64,000 nt of DNA, taken from contig NZ_AP026369.1 in assembly GCF_040436365.1 (NCBI RefSeq), positions 869,501 to 933,500 of the forward strand. The letters run 5' to 3'. This document shows positions 35,695-43,967 of the stretch, piece by piece. Position 1 is the first letter of the stretch, and every line of letters starts with the position of its first letter. This DNA is from Hydrogenimonas sp. SS33 (GTDB taxonomy: Bacteria; Campylobacterota; Campylobacteria; Campylobacterales; Hydrogenimonadaceae). The notes below the pieces were generated by a model, which was not told the DNA's origin, made no database searches, and saw only the letters and a program-made list of their open reading frames with translations. Position numbers and translations under genes: made by a program.

Positions 35695-38514
35695 TCACCT
35701 CTTTTCAACGGCCAGCTCCTTGGCGAGAAAGGCACCCGTGTAGCTGCCCGTCTCTTCATGGCGGCGCGCCACCTCTTCCGGCGAACCCGTCGCGACGATT
35801 TTTCCCCCTTTGTCGCCCCCTTCCGGGCCCATATCGATGACGTAATCGGCGTTTTTGATCATATCGAGGTTGTGTTCGATGACCAGGACCGTGTTGCCCA
35901 GGTCCGTCAGGTGGTGGAGCACTTTCGTCAGCCGGTCCACGTCAGCGAAATGGAGCCCCGTGGTCGGCTCGTCCAGGATGTAGAGGGTGTTTCCCGTATC
36001 CCGGCGGCTCAGCTCCTTGGCCAGTTTGATCCGCTGGGCTTCGCCGCCGGAGAGCGTCACGGCGTTCTGCCCCAGGGTGATGTACCCCAGCCCCACATCC
36101 TGCAAAGTCTTGAGCTTGGCGAAGATTTTGGGAATGTGCTCGAAAAAGAGCAGCGCCTCGTCAACGCTCATGGCCAGAATGTCGGCGATGTTCTTGCCTT
36201 TGTAGGTCACCTCCAGGGTCTGGGGGTTGTAGCGCTTGCCCTTGCAGGCGTCGCACTTGACCATGATATCGGGCAGGAAATGCATCTCGATCTTGATCTC
36301 CCCCTCCCCCTGGCACTTTTCACACCGCCCGCCCTTGACGTTGAAGCTGAAGCGCCCCGGCTTGTAGCCGCGGATCTGCGCCTCTTTGGTCTTGGCGAAG
36401 AGGTTGCGTATCTCGTCCATGACGCCGGTGTAGGTGGCGGGGTTGGAGCGGGGCGTGCGGCCGATGGGGCTCTGGTCGAGGTAGATCACCTTGTCCAGAT
36501 GCGCCAGCCCTTCGATCGCCACGCCGTCGATCTTCTGCACCTTTTTGGCACGGTTGAGCATCTCCCTGGCCACCGGCAGCAGGGTCTGGAGAATCAGCGA
36601 ACTCTTGCCGCTGCCGCTGACACCGGTGACGCAGACGAAGTTGCGCAGGGGAATCTTCACCGACAGATCCCGAATGTTGTTGATGGTGACGTTGGAGATC
36701 TTCAGCCACTCCTTCTGGGGACGGCGGTGGAAATACTCGATCTTTTTGCGTCCGGTGAGATAGTCCGCCGTCAGGGTCTGGCTCTTTCGCAGCTTCTCCA
36801 GCTCTCCGGCGAAGACGATCTCGCCGCCGAATTTGCCGGCGCCCGGACCGATATCGACGATATAGTCCGCCGCTTCGATCGTCTCCCTGTCGTGCTCGAC
36901 GACGATGACGCTGTTGCCTTTGTCCCGCAGCGATTTGAGGGTGCGGATCAGCTTCTGGGTATCCCGCTCGTGCAGGCCGATGCTGGGCTCGTCCAGTACG
37001 TACATCACCCCTGTCAGTCCGCTGCCGATCTGGCTGGCGATACGGATGCGCTGGGCCTCCCCGCCGCTGATGGTACGGGCGTCGCGCCCCAGGGTCAGGT
37101 ACCCAAGCCCCACGTCGTGGAGGAAGAAGAGGCGCTCCCTGATCTCTTTGAGAATCGGCGCCGCCACCATTCTCTGCTGTTCGTTCAACTCGGAAAAATG
37201 GGCTTCGTCTTCGAAAAAGGCGGCACACTGTTCGATGGGCATGTCGATCATTTCGGCGATCGTCTTGCCGCCGACGCGCACGGCGAGAGATTCGGGTCTG
37301 AGGCGGTGGCCGCCGCAGGCGTCGCACACCTTTTCTCTCATGTAGTCGCCGAACTCCCGGTCATCCTTGAGCATGTCGTAGCTGATCTTCACCACGCCGG
37401 GCCAGACCCGCTCCAACCTGTGCCGCTTCCAGGTGAAGGCGACCTTGTCCGGCGTGCCGTAGAGTATCTGCTTCCTCTGGAACTCCTCCAGCTCTTCCCA
37501 GGGGACACGGGTCGGAATGCCCGCCTGTTCGCAGAAGGCGGTGAGAAACTTGAAATAGTAGCTGCGGTTGAAGCCGTACATCGTCTTGACGGCACCCCCT
37601 TCGATGCTCTGATGGATGTCGATGACCCGGTTCAGATCGAGGGTGTAGCGCAGCCCCAGGCCGTCACAGGCGGGGCAGGCCCCTTTGGGGGAGTTGAAGG
37701 AGAAGCTGAGCGGCTCCAGGGGCTCGAAACTCACTTTGCAGTGGAAGCAGGCCAGATGCTCGCTGTAGTGGATCAGCGGCGGCAGGTCCAGCTCTTCGTG
37801 GTTGAGCACTTCGATCTCCACCTCCCCGTAGCTTTCGTTCAACGCCTTTTCGATATCCTGGGCGATCCGTTCTCTGCTTCCCTCCTTGACGACGACCCTG
37901 TCCACGATCGCCTTGATCGTATGTTTTTTTGTCTTGCTCAGCTCCACATCCTCGTCCAGGCGTACCGTCACGCCGTCGATATGGGCGCGGACATACCCTT
38001 TGTGGCGGAGCGACTCGATCATGTCGGCGAAGCTCCCCTTCTTCTCCCGCACCAGAGGCGCCATGATGACCAGCTTCGCCCCTTCGGGGAGTTTGAGCAC
38101 CTGCGCGATGATATCCGCCGCGCTCATCTGCGAAACCGGCCGGCCGCAGAGGTGGCAGTGCTGTTTGCCCACCCGCGCGAAAAGCAGGCGCAGATAGTCG
38201 TAGATTTCGGTAATGGTCCCCACGGTGGAACGGGGGTTTTTGGAGGTGGTCTTCTGGTCGATGGCGATGGCGGGCGTGAGCCCCTCGATCTTGTCCACGT
38301 CGGGCTTGCCGACCCGGTCGAGAAACTGGCGGGCATAGGAGGAGAGGGACTCGATGTAGCGGCGCTGCCCCTCGGCGTAGAGGGTGTCGAAGGCCAGCGT
38401 ACTCTTCCCGCTGCCCGAAAGTCCGGTCAGAACGACCAGACGGTTTTTGGGTATTTCGATATCGATCGATTTGAGGTTGTTCTCTCTCGCACCGAAGACT
38501 TTGATGGTATCCAC
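35695..38514 (-). CDS. uvrA: Excinuclease ABC subunit A
   Basis: The damage-recognition ATPase of nucleotide excision repair. The 939-aa product has two ABC modules. The first has Walker A GLSGSGKSTLAFDTLYAEG (residue 31 onward) and signature TISGGEAQRIRIASQIG. The second has Walker A GVSGSGKSSLILQTL and signature LSGGEAQRIKLAKEL. Zinc-finger CxxC pairs are visible (CHLC; CPAC; CEKC...CDAC). The C-terminus retains DMGPEGGDKGGKIVATG. Repeat copy D stands 31 bases upstream, pointing at this gene. Confidence 0.97.
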   Translation of the reverse strand: MDTIKVFGARENNLKSIDIEIPKNRLVVLTGLSGSGKSTLAFDTLYAEGQRRYIESLSSYARQFLDRVGKPDVDKIEGLTPAIAIDQKTTSKNPRSTVGTITEIYDYLRLLFARVGKQHCHLCGRPVSQMSAADIIAQVLKLPEGAKLVIMAPLVREKKGSFADMIESLRHKGYVRAHIDGVTVRLDEDVELSKTKKHTIKAIVDRVVVKEGSRERIAQDIEKALNESYGEVEIEVLNHEELDLPPLIHYSEHLACFHCKVSFEPLEPLSFSFNSPKGACPACDGLGLRYTLDLNRVIDIHQSIEGGAVKTMYGFNRSYYFKFLTAFCEQAGIPTRVPWEELEEFQRKQILYGTPDKVAFTWKRHRLERVWPGVVKISYDMLKDDREFGDYMREKVCDACGGHRLRPESLAVRVGGKTIAEMIDMPIEQCAAFFEDEAHFSELNEQQRMVAAPILKEIRERLFFLHDVGLGYLTLGRDARTISGGEAQRIRIASQIGSGLTGVMYVLDEPSIGLHERDTQKLIRTLKSLRDKGNSVIVVEHDRETIEAADYIVDIGPGAGKFGGEIVFAGELEKLRKSQTLTADYLTGRKKIEYFHRRPQKEWLKISNVTINNIRDLSVKIPLRNFVCVTGVSGSGKSSLILQTLLPVAREMLNRAKKVQKIDGVAIEGLAHLDKVIYLDQSPIGRTPRSNPATYTGVMDEIRNLFAKTKEAQIRGYKPGRFSFNVKGGRCEKCQGEGEIKIEMHFLPDIMVKCDACKGKRYNPQTLEVTYKGKNIADILAMSVDEALLFFEHIPKIFAKLKTLQDVGLGYITLGQNAVTLSGGEAQRIKLAKELSRRDTGNTLYILDEPTTGLHFADVDRLTKVLHHLTDLGNTVLVIEHNLDMIKNADYVIDMGPEGGDKGGKIVATGSPEEVARRHEETGSYTGAFLAKELAVEKR

Positions 38515-38545
38515 GTTCTCATATCTCCAAAACTGTCTATTTTTA

Positions 38546-38671
38546 TATTACGCAAAGCATGAGCCAAGCCCATGCTTTGGCGGGGACCGGCCGTCCCAAA
38601 AGATTTTATGGTCTCCCCCTAAAGCTTCGAAATCGAAGATTTCGGGAGAAGATCATGCTGTTTGCGCAATC
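38546..38671 (-). repeat. Multi-hairpin repeat, copy D (upstream of uvrA, type II)
   Basis: Read on the minus strand the copy starts GTGATTGCGC-AAACA-GCATGATC (hairpin 1, with G.T wobbles and one mismatch). Hairpin 2 is CGAAATC / GATTTCG. A type II insert containing AAAATCTTTT follows, then hairpin 3 GGGAC / GTCCC and hairpin 4 GCATGGGC / GCTCATGC, ending TTTGCGTAATAT. It lies between the TSUP gene's 3' end and the uvrA start, oriented with uvrA. Confidence 0.87.
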
Positions 38672-38713
38672 ACTGGGGAGTGTATACCATAAGTTTCGTT
38701 TAAGGTCAAGTGT

Positions 38714-39457
38714 CTATCCCAGAAATATTTTCCGCAACATCAGGGTGAGGATGATGACATAGAGGACGATCAACGCATTTTTGTGCTTTTTGTTGCCGGT
38801 CCGGCCCGCCAGCCAGATGCCCGCATGGACCCCCAGAAGAGAGGGGACCCCCACCTGCAATCCGTGGATGTAGTCGATATGGCCGGCCAGAGAGAGGCTG
38901 ATGAAGCCAGACACCGAGGAGAAGACGACAAAGAAGAGCCCCGCCGATACCGCTTTTTTGAGGGGGTAGTGCAGGAGGCCGACAAGAATGGGCGTCAGGA
39001 GGATCGACCCGCCGATGCCCATGGAGATGGCGAGCAGGCCGATCACGGCACCCACCAGCCCCAGAACCCAGGGCGGAAGGTCGTGCCCCTTGTCGGGATC
39101 GATATGGACCGGTGCATGAAAGAAGCGGTAGAGGGCAAAACCGACGACACCGACAAAGGCGACTTCCAGCACAAGGGAGGGAACGACGCTAACGAGCCAT
39201 CCGCTTCCCAGGGCACCCAGAAAACCGCCCATACCGATAATGGCCCCCTCTTTGAGGTTGAGATGCCCTTTTCGGTGGTTGAGCCACGAACCGTAGAGGG
39301 AACTGAAGACCATCTGCATGACCGAAATGCCGATGGCACTTTTGATGTCGAATCCCAGCAGCATCAGGGAGGGGACCAGCATCGTCCCGCCACCGATACC
39401 GAAAAACCCGGACATGCCACCGATCATGGCACCGATGAGTACGAGAGAGATTTCCAT
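38714..39457 (-). CDS. TSUP (TauE/SafE) family permease
   Basis: Members of this family export sulfite, sulfoacetate or related anions. The 247-aa product has the family's repeated halves with GxGGGxxxVP motifs: MSGFFGIGGGTMLVPSLMLLG near residue 15 and SMGIGGSILLTPILVGLL near 145. About eight membrane helices are present and a short charged loop (DPDKGHDLPP) separates the halves. The substrate cannot be told; the sulfite/nitrite reductase elsewhere in the window makes sulfur metabolism a possibility, nothing more. Confidence 0.87.
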   Translation of the reverse strand: MEISLVLIGAMIGGMSGFFGIGGGTMLVPSLMLLGFDIKSAIGISVMQMVFSSLYGSWLNHRKGHLNLKEGAIIGMGGFLGALGSGWLVSVVPSLVLEVAFVGVVGFALYRFFHAPVHIDPDKGHDLPPWVLGLVGAVIGLLAISMGIGGSILLTPILVGLLHYPLKKAVSAGLFFVVFSSVSGFISLSLAGHIDYIHGLQVGVPSLLGVHAGIWLAGRTGNKKHKNALIVLYVIILTLMLRKIFLG

Positions 39458-39481
39458 TCCGCCGCCTTGTCAAATTTCGGA

Positions 39482-39487
39482 ATTATA
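39482..39487 (-). promoter_or_regulatory. TATAAT of the TSUP permease gene
   Basis: On the minus strand GGAGTATAATTCCG lies 24 bases before the ATG at 39457, giving a predicted leader of fewer than 20 bases. Confidence 0.5.
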
Positions 39488-39567
39488 CTCCAACCCTGCC
39501 CCGAATGCAGTTAAATTGCCGGCACTCCACATATCGACTGTTAATGGGTAATTCAAAATATTTATCC

Positions 39568-39573
39568 TATAAT
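39568..39573 (+). promoter_or_regulatory. TATAAT ahead of repeat copy E and the CheX-fliN-fliO genes
   Basis: TTTATCCTATAATCAG carries a consensus -10 whose last base is 2 bases before copy E begins. Transcription would start at the 5' edge of the repeat, so the whole repeat becomes the leader of the flagellar genes. Confidence 0.55.
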
Positions 39574-39575
39574 CA

Positions 39576-39694
39576 GATGTTACGCAAAAAGCGTGGCGTC
39601 TTCTCGAAATCTACGATTTCGTAGCGTTAGGGGGGTGCAGGGGACGGCCAGTCCCCGCCAAAACATGAGCAAAGCCCATGTTTTGCGTACCATC
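39576..39694 (+). repeat. Multi-hairpin repeat, copy E (leader of the CheX-like/fliN genes)
   Basis: A full type I copy. Hairpin 1 is GATGTTACGC-AAAAA-GCGTGGCGTC: all three non-Watson-Crick positions are U.G wobbles on this strand. Hairpin 2 is CGAAATC / GATTTCG, hairpin 3 GGGGAC / GTCCCC, and hairpin 4 CATGAGC / GCCCATG (one A.C mismatch). The CheX-like ATG follows 8 bases after the end. Confidence 0.92.
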
Positions 39695-39701
39695 AGCTAG
39701 A

Positions 39702-40178
39702 ATGAATAAAATTGCGCATAGGCCGATATTTAACGGTATCAATCCAAAAAGGATAGGTGTGGTCGATCTGTTCAAAAGTTCGATGGAAGAGGTTTTCAAC
39801 CGGAGTTTCGGCCTGAATGTCGAGCCGGACGAGTCGAAACCGCTCCCTTCGGGATATGCGGCGGAGATTCCTTTTTCGGACGGGAGGCGTACCTACCGCG
39901 CGACTGTCTGGCTGGAGCGCCCGGTCCTCGAAAAGCTTGCGGAGATTCTTCTTTGCGAAAACGATCCCGACGAAGAGACGCTGCGGGACCTGACTTCCGA
40001 GGTGGCCAACTTCATCGTGGGCCACGCCAAAATGGAAGCGAGTGACCGAAAACTGCCCTATGAAATGGAGACACCCCGTTTTACCGGCATAGAACCGCTT
40101 CATCCCACGGATCATACGCTCCATTATCGTATCGACGGCCGAAATGTAGCCCTGCAACTGAAGGAGACCGATGAGTGA
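39702..40178 (+). CDS. CheX-like chemotaxis phosphatase-family protein
   Basis: The 158-aa product resembles the CheC/CheX/FliY phosphatase fold. The helix LTSEVANFIVGHAK (about residues 106-119) has the catalytic E-x2-N pair and the following Gly of that family, which dephosphorylates CheY-P. It sits directly before fliN (8-bp overlap), so it probably acts at or near the flagellar switch. I start at ATG 39702; an earlier ATG lies inside the repeat and would add eight unrelated residues. The leader is repeat copy E. Confidence 0.75.
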   Translation: MNKIAHRPIFNGINPKRIGVVDLFKSSMEEVFNRSFGLNVEPDESKPLPSGYAAEIPFSDGRRTYRATVWLERPVLEKLAEILLCENDPDEETLRDLTSEVANFIVGHAKMEASDRKLPYEMETPRFTGIEPLHPTDHTLHYRIDGRNVALQLKETDE

Positions 40179-40503
40179 CGTTCATTCCGAAAACGAAATC
40201 GGGCAGGCCGAAGAGAGCCGGGACGATGTCAAACTCTTCGATTTTCGAAGGCTTCTCGATATCGAAGTGGAGATCACCTCATATCTCGGCGAAACGGAAC
40301 TGACCCTTGAAGAGATACTGAAACTCGATACCGGTTCCGTCATCGACCTTCAAAAACCCGCCGGCGAAAGTGTCGAGACCTATGTCAACGGACGTATAAT
40401 CGGGCGGGGAGAGGTGATGGTCTACGAAAAGAACCTGGCGATACGCCTCAACGAAATCCTCGACGCGGACGCGGTCATCTATTACCTCTCGAAGGAAAAG
40501 TAG
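40171..40503 (+). CDS. fliN: Flagellar motor switch protein FliN
   Basis: A C-ring component that controls rotation direction and export. The 110-aa product is one SpoA domain: RLLDIEVEITSYLGETELTLEEILKLDTGSVIDL, then ETYVNGRIIGRGEVMVYEKNLAIRLNEIL. Length and position after a CheX-like gene fit FliN rather than FliM. It is followed by the FliO-like gene, 1 bp between. Confidence 0.93.
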   Translation: MSDVHSENEIGQAEESRDDVKLFDFRRLLDIEVEITSYLGETELTLEEILKLDTGSVIDLQKPAGESVETYVNGRIIGRGEVMVYEKNLAIRLNEILDADAVIYYLSKEK

Positions 40504-40504
40504 C

Positions 40505-41416
40505 GTGCGAATTCTCCTGTTGTTTTCCATTTTTATCTCGTCGCTCTTCGCGGCGACCCTTCTCAACGAAAATGTCTACGAGCGGGACAACCGCATCGAC
40601 CTGATGCTCTCGTTCGACTCCCCTTTCAGGGGCAACATCAAAAAAATCGCCGGCAGCAACGGCGGTGCCATCGACATTCTGCTGACGGACACCGTCTTGA
40701 GGAAACCGTTTTACAAATCTTTCCGGAAAAGTTTCGTCGACGCCGTCGCCATCACCAGATCCGGTGAAAAAGAGGCGCTCGTCAAGATCAAATCGGCCCA
40801 TGGGCCGATCGCCGTACGCGCTTCCAAAACCATCGACGGGTTCGGCCTCCGGCTCAGAATCGTTCCTGCCTCCCCTGCCGCGAAACAGGAGACGCCACCC
40901 GTGCCGAAGGTGCTGCAGTCGATGCAGCATACAACGAAACAGCCTCCCTCCGCTATACAAAAGCCGGCCGAAAAGAGACTCCCGACCCTGAAAGAAAGCG
41001 ACACCCTCCCCGGATGGCGCTACTGGACGGTCATGGGCATCCTCCTTCTCTTTCTGCTGCTCCTGTGGCTGGCCAGACGCAAGGGGATGGGCAACGTCGC
41101 CAAAGGAGGCGGCTGGCTGATGCCCAAAGGGCGGGCCGCGGCGATCCCCGAAGAGGCGGTCGTCCGCTTCCAGAAACCCCTGGACAGCGCCAACCGGATC
41201 GTCCTGATCGAATTTGGCGGCAAACAGTACCTGATGGTGGTCGGTAACACCAACCTCCTCCTCGACACATTCGGCCGCGGCAGTATTCAAGAGGAGGACG
41301 ATTTTATGCGGACTTTCGAAGCCAACAAAAAGCAGCTCGACCATTTCCTCAAAGAGAACCATCCCGACGCCTTCGAATCTTTCAAAGCCAACGCAACCAA
41401 AGACGAACCTCTTTGA
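40505..41416 (+). CDS. FliO-like membrane protein
   Basis: The 303-aa product starts at GTG 40505 and has a signal peptide (RILLLFSIFISSLFA). A periplasmic AMIN-like beta domain follows (about residues 20-125), then a Pro-rich linker. One membrane helix lies near 178-197 (WTVMGILLLFLLLLWLARR), and a cytoplasmic part has the FliO-type block VVRFQKPLDSANRIVLIEFGGKQYLMVVG followed by LLLDTF. FliO helps assemble the FliPQR export gate. Its place after fliN matches the Cj0352-type gene I recall. It is longer than classical FliO (about 120 aa) because of the N-terminal domain. Confidence 0.78.
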   Translation: MRILLLFSIFISSLFAATLLNENVYERDNRIDLMLSFDSPFRGNIKKIAGSNGGAIDILLTDTVLRKPFYKSFRKSFVDAVAITRSGEKEALVKIKSAHGPIAVRASKTIDGFGLRLRIVPASPAAKQETPPVPKVLQSMQHTTKQPPSAIQKPAEKRLPTLKESDTLPGWRYWTVMGILLLFLLLLWLARRKGMGNVAKGGGWLMPKGRAAAIPEEAVVRFQKPLDSANRIVLIEFGGKQYLMVVGNTNLLLDTFGRGSIQEEDDFMRTFEANKKQLDHFLKENHPDAFESFKANATKDEPL

Positions 41417-41447
41417 GGGTGAAGACCTCTTTTAAAGAGGCTGGAAA

Positions 41448-41558
41448 CCTTTTGCACAACATCTTCCCGGAATCTTCGATTCCGAAGTTTCAGTGAGGTG
41501 CAGGGGAGACGGAGTATCCCCGCCGAAGCCCGGGCTCTGCCAGGCTTTGCGCAACATC
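41448..41558 (+). repeat. Multi-hairpin repeat, copy F (most diverged, upstream of antiporter)
   Basis: Hairpin 1 is decayed (TTTTGCACAACATC). Hairpin 2 is CGGAATC / GATTCCG, where both arms changed from CGAAATC / GATTTCG, a compensatory pair. Hairpin 3 is GGGGA / TCCCC. Hairpin 4 has AAGCC / GGCTT at its base where other copies have AAGCA / TGCTT, again changed on both sides. It ends TTTGCGCAACATC. The antiporter ATG is 16 bases downstream. Confidence 0.82.
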
Positions 41559-41574
41559 AAAGTGAAAGGTGTAC

Positions 41575-42786
41575 ATGCATGAGAATATGGTGATCCTGGG
41601 CATCATTCTGCTGATTCTCGGATACGGATACTATTCGAAACTACTGGGACGCTACTATATCACCGGCCCCATGATCTTCACGACCGTGGGCATCTTTCTC
41701 TCACCCCTGGGCTTTGGGAAGGAGATTCTGCATGTCAACGGAGAGATCGTCCAGACAATGGCGGAAATCGCCCTGATCATCGTCCTTTTCGCCGACGCTT
41801 CGACACTGGACTGGAAAGAGTTCAAAAAGGATTGGCGCATTCCCACCCGCATGCTCGCCTTCGGGCTGCCGATGACGATTCTCGCCGCCGCCTGGGTCGC
41901 CTCTCTCTTCTTCCCGGACGAGCCGCCCCTCTACCTCCTTCTGCTGGCCCTGTTCCTCGCCCCCACAGACGCGGCGTTGGGAAAGGCGGTCGTCACCGAT
42001 CCCGGCGTACCCAAGCGGATCCGCGCCACCATCAACGTCGAAAGCGGACTCAACGACGGCATCGTCTTCCCGGTTCTCATTACCGTCGTCACGCTCATCC
42101 AGGCACAGAGCACGGGGACGGGAGGGGGCAACGTCCACTGGTTCTCCCACCTGCTGCAGCAGATCGTCATGGGCATCGCGATGGGAGCCTTCATCGGGTA
42201 TCTCGGGGCAAAACAGTCCGGCATCTCCCTGAAGCGGGGGTGGCTGGAACACAGCTACGCCAACCTCATTCCCTTCGCTCTGGCGATTCTCGCCTACTAT
42301 TTCAGTGAATTCGTCGGCGGCAACGGCTACATCGGCGCATTCGTCTCGGGTATGGTTTTCGGCAACCTCAACCCGGCCATGCACAAAAACATCGAAGAGT
42401 TCGTCGAAAGCGAGGGGGAGCTTCTCATTCTCATTATCTTCACCTTCTTCGGCCTCGTCTTCATCCCCCTCGTGGCGGCCTACTGGAATCTGAAGATCCT
42501 TCTTTTCGCCCTCCTGAGCCTCACCGTGCTGCGGATGGTTCCCGTGGCGTTGAGCCTCCTGGGTCTGAAGCTGGACTGGGCCACAATCCTCTTCGTCGGA
42601 TGGTTCGGCCCCCGGGGCATCGCCTCCATCCTCTACGTCATCATCGTCACCCATATGCTCGGCTCCATCGAGGGGCACGAGGAGATCTTCGCCACCGTGG
42701 CAATGACGGTGCTGCTGAGCATCTTCGCCCACGGCTTCAGCGCCAAACCCCTGGCGAAGCTTTATGCAAAATCACACGGTGAATAA
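41575..42786 (+). CDS. Cation:proton antiporter (CPA1 type)
   Basis: The 403-aa product has about 11-12 membrane helices. The conserved core includes LFADASTLDWKEFKKDWRIP and FLAPTDAALGKAVVTDP (near residues 123-140), where the family carries the ion-binding Asp pattern. NVESGLNDGIVFPVLIT near 150 and WFGPRGIASILY near 343 are also present. It probably exchanges Na+ or K+ for H+. I start at ATG 41575, five bases after AAAGG, rather than the GTG six bases earlier. Its 3' end converges with dusB across repeat copy G. Confidence 0.88.
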   Translation: MHENMVILGIILLILGYGYYSKLLGRYYITGPMIFTTVGIFLSPLGFGKEILHVNGEIVQTMAEIALIIVLFADASTLDWKEFKKDWRIPTRMLAFGLPMTILAAAWVASLFFPDEPPLYLLLLALFLAPTDAALGKAVVTDPGVPKRIRATINVESGLNDGIVFPVLITVVTLIQAQSTGTGGGNVHWFSHLLQQIVMGIAMGAFIGYLGAKQSGISLKRGWLEHSYANLIPFALAILAYYFSEFVGGNGYIGAFVSGMVFGNLNPAMHKNIEEFVESEGELLILIIFTFFGLVFIPLVAAYWNLKILLFALLSLTVLRMVPVALSLLGLKLDWATILFVGWFGPRGIASILYVIIVTHMLGSIEGHEEIFATVAMTVLLSIFAHGFSAKPLAKLYAKSHGE

Positions 42787-42792
42787 GGAACA

Positions 42793-42921
42793 GACGTTAC
42801 GCAAAAAACGTGACGTCTTCCCAAAATCTTTGATTTCGAAGCTTTAGGGGAAACAATAAAAACTTTTGGGACGGCCGGTCCCCGCCAAAGCGTGGGCTCC
42901 GCTCATTTTTTGCGTGACATC
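42793..42921 (+). repeat. Multi-hairpin repeat, copy G (between convergent genes, type II)
   Basis: Hairpin 1 is GACGTTACG / CGTGACGTC with an A-rich loop and one U.G wobble. Hairpin 2 is AAATC / GATTT. The type II insert with AATAAAAACTTTT follows, then hairpin 3 GGGAC / GTCCC and hairpin 4 GTGGGC / GCTCAT (two G.U wobbles). It ends TTTGCGTGACATC, and its last bases overlap the dusB stop codon (42920-42922). Confidence 0.88.
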
Positions 42922-43897
42922 AGTGCATGTTTGCTTCCAGGGTGTTGGAGGGGTCGAAAAAGGTGTCGATCAACTCCCGCATCTGTGCCGGGTCGTCGAT
43001 GCGGTTGACGGCGTTTCTGAAAGCCGACGCTCCCCGGTAGCCCGCTTTCGAATAGGTATGCAGGTGCTTTCGGAAGAGCACCGCGCCGTAATCGCCGTAG
43101 AAGTGGATCATCTGGTCGAAATGCTCCAGAATCACCGCTTTTTTCAGTGCCGGGTCGATCTCCTTCTCTCCGGCTTTGAGCTGATGGAAGAGCCAGGGTT
43201 TGCCTACGGCGCCCCGCCCTATCATCACCCCGTCGGCGCCGGTGAACTCCAGCACCCATTTCGCTTTGTCGTAACTGTCGATGTCGCCGTTGGCGATGAC
43301 GGGAATATTGACCGCCTCTTTGATCTGCCGGATCGCGTCGTAATCCACTTCGCTCTTGAACTTCCCCGCCCGCGTCCTGCCGTGCACGGCAATGAAGTCG
43401 GCACCACCCGCTTCCACCGCCATGGCAATCTCCACGGGCCGTTTCTCGTCGAAGCCGATCCTCACCTTCGCACTGGTCATCGGTTTGGCGGAATGTGTTT
43501 TGATCGTGGCGACGAGCCGCTCCAGCTTTTTCAGGTCCCGCAACAGGGAGCTTCCCGAACCGTGAGAGACGATTTTCGGCACCGGACACCCGCAGTTTAG
43601 GTCGATGATGTCGATACCGTCGATACCGTTGAGAATGGTCACTGCCTCTCTCACCACCTCTTCGTCGGCCCCGGCGATCTGGACCGAATAGGGGCTCTCC
43701 AACGGACTCTTCTCCACCATTTTGAGGCTCTTTTTGCTGTTGTGCACCAAAGCGTTGGAGCTGATCATCTCACTGACGGTCAGGTCGGCGCCGAATTTTT
43801 TGACCACGCTGCGAAACGGAAGGTCCGTCAGCCCGGCAAGGGGCGCAAGGACATAAACAGGGTTGGAAAAATCGATTCTCTCTTTCATGCCCGGCAT
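42920..43897 (-). CDS. dusB: tRNA-dihydrouridine synthase
   Basis: An FMN enzyme that reduces specific uridines in the tRNA D-loop. The 325-aa product has the beta-barrel start VYVLAPLAGLTDLPFR. The catalytic Cys is in DLNCGCPVPKIVSHGSGSSLLRD (near residue 102), followed by KVRIGFDEKRP, VHGRTRAGKFKSEVDYDAI and the phosphate-binding IPVIANGDIDS and GVMIGRGAVGKPWLF. It is of the DusB/NifR3 type. An ATG three codons in (43888) may be the real start, since a TATAAT overlaps the first codon. Confidence 0.93.
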   Translation of the reverse strand: MPGMKERIDFSNPVYVLAPLAGLTDLPFRSVVKKFGADLTVSEMISSNALVHNSKKSLKMVEKSPLESPYSVQIAGADEEVVREAVTILNGIDGIDIIDLNCGCPVPKIVSHGSGSSLLRDLKKLERLVATIKTHSAKPMTSAKVRIGFDEKRPVEIAMAVEAGGADFIAVHGRTRAGKFKSEVDYDAIRQIKEAVNIPVIANGDIDSYDKAKWVLEFTGADGVMIGRGAVGKPWLFHQLKAGEKEIDPALKKAVILEHFDQMIHFYGDYGAVLFRKHLHTYSKAGYRGASAFRNAVNRIDDPAQMRELIDTFFDPSNTLEANMH

Positions 43898-43901
43898 TAT
43901 A
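43896..43901 (-). promoter_or_regulatory. TATAAT overlapping the annotated dusB start
   Basis: On the minus strand CGCTATAATGCCGGGCATG: the -10 overlaps the first ATG (43897). If used, transcription starts about at the second ATG (43888), giving a leaderless message. Confidence 0.4.
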
Positions 43902-43967
43902 GCGTGATGAAAAACGAAGAAGAAAGGGAAGCAGCGCGCCGGGGATCATCGCACCCGGCAAAGGATA

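Noticed and set aside
35758-38562. 934-codon plus-strand frame opposite uvrA
   Set aside because: UvrA on the minus strand has all family motifs; the opposite frame is low-complexity His/Asp/Val-rich.
41426-41441. CCTCTTTTAAAGAGG palindrome after the FliO-like gene as a terminator
   Set aside because: The stem is A/T-rich with almost no loop and no adjacent T run; support is too weak.
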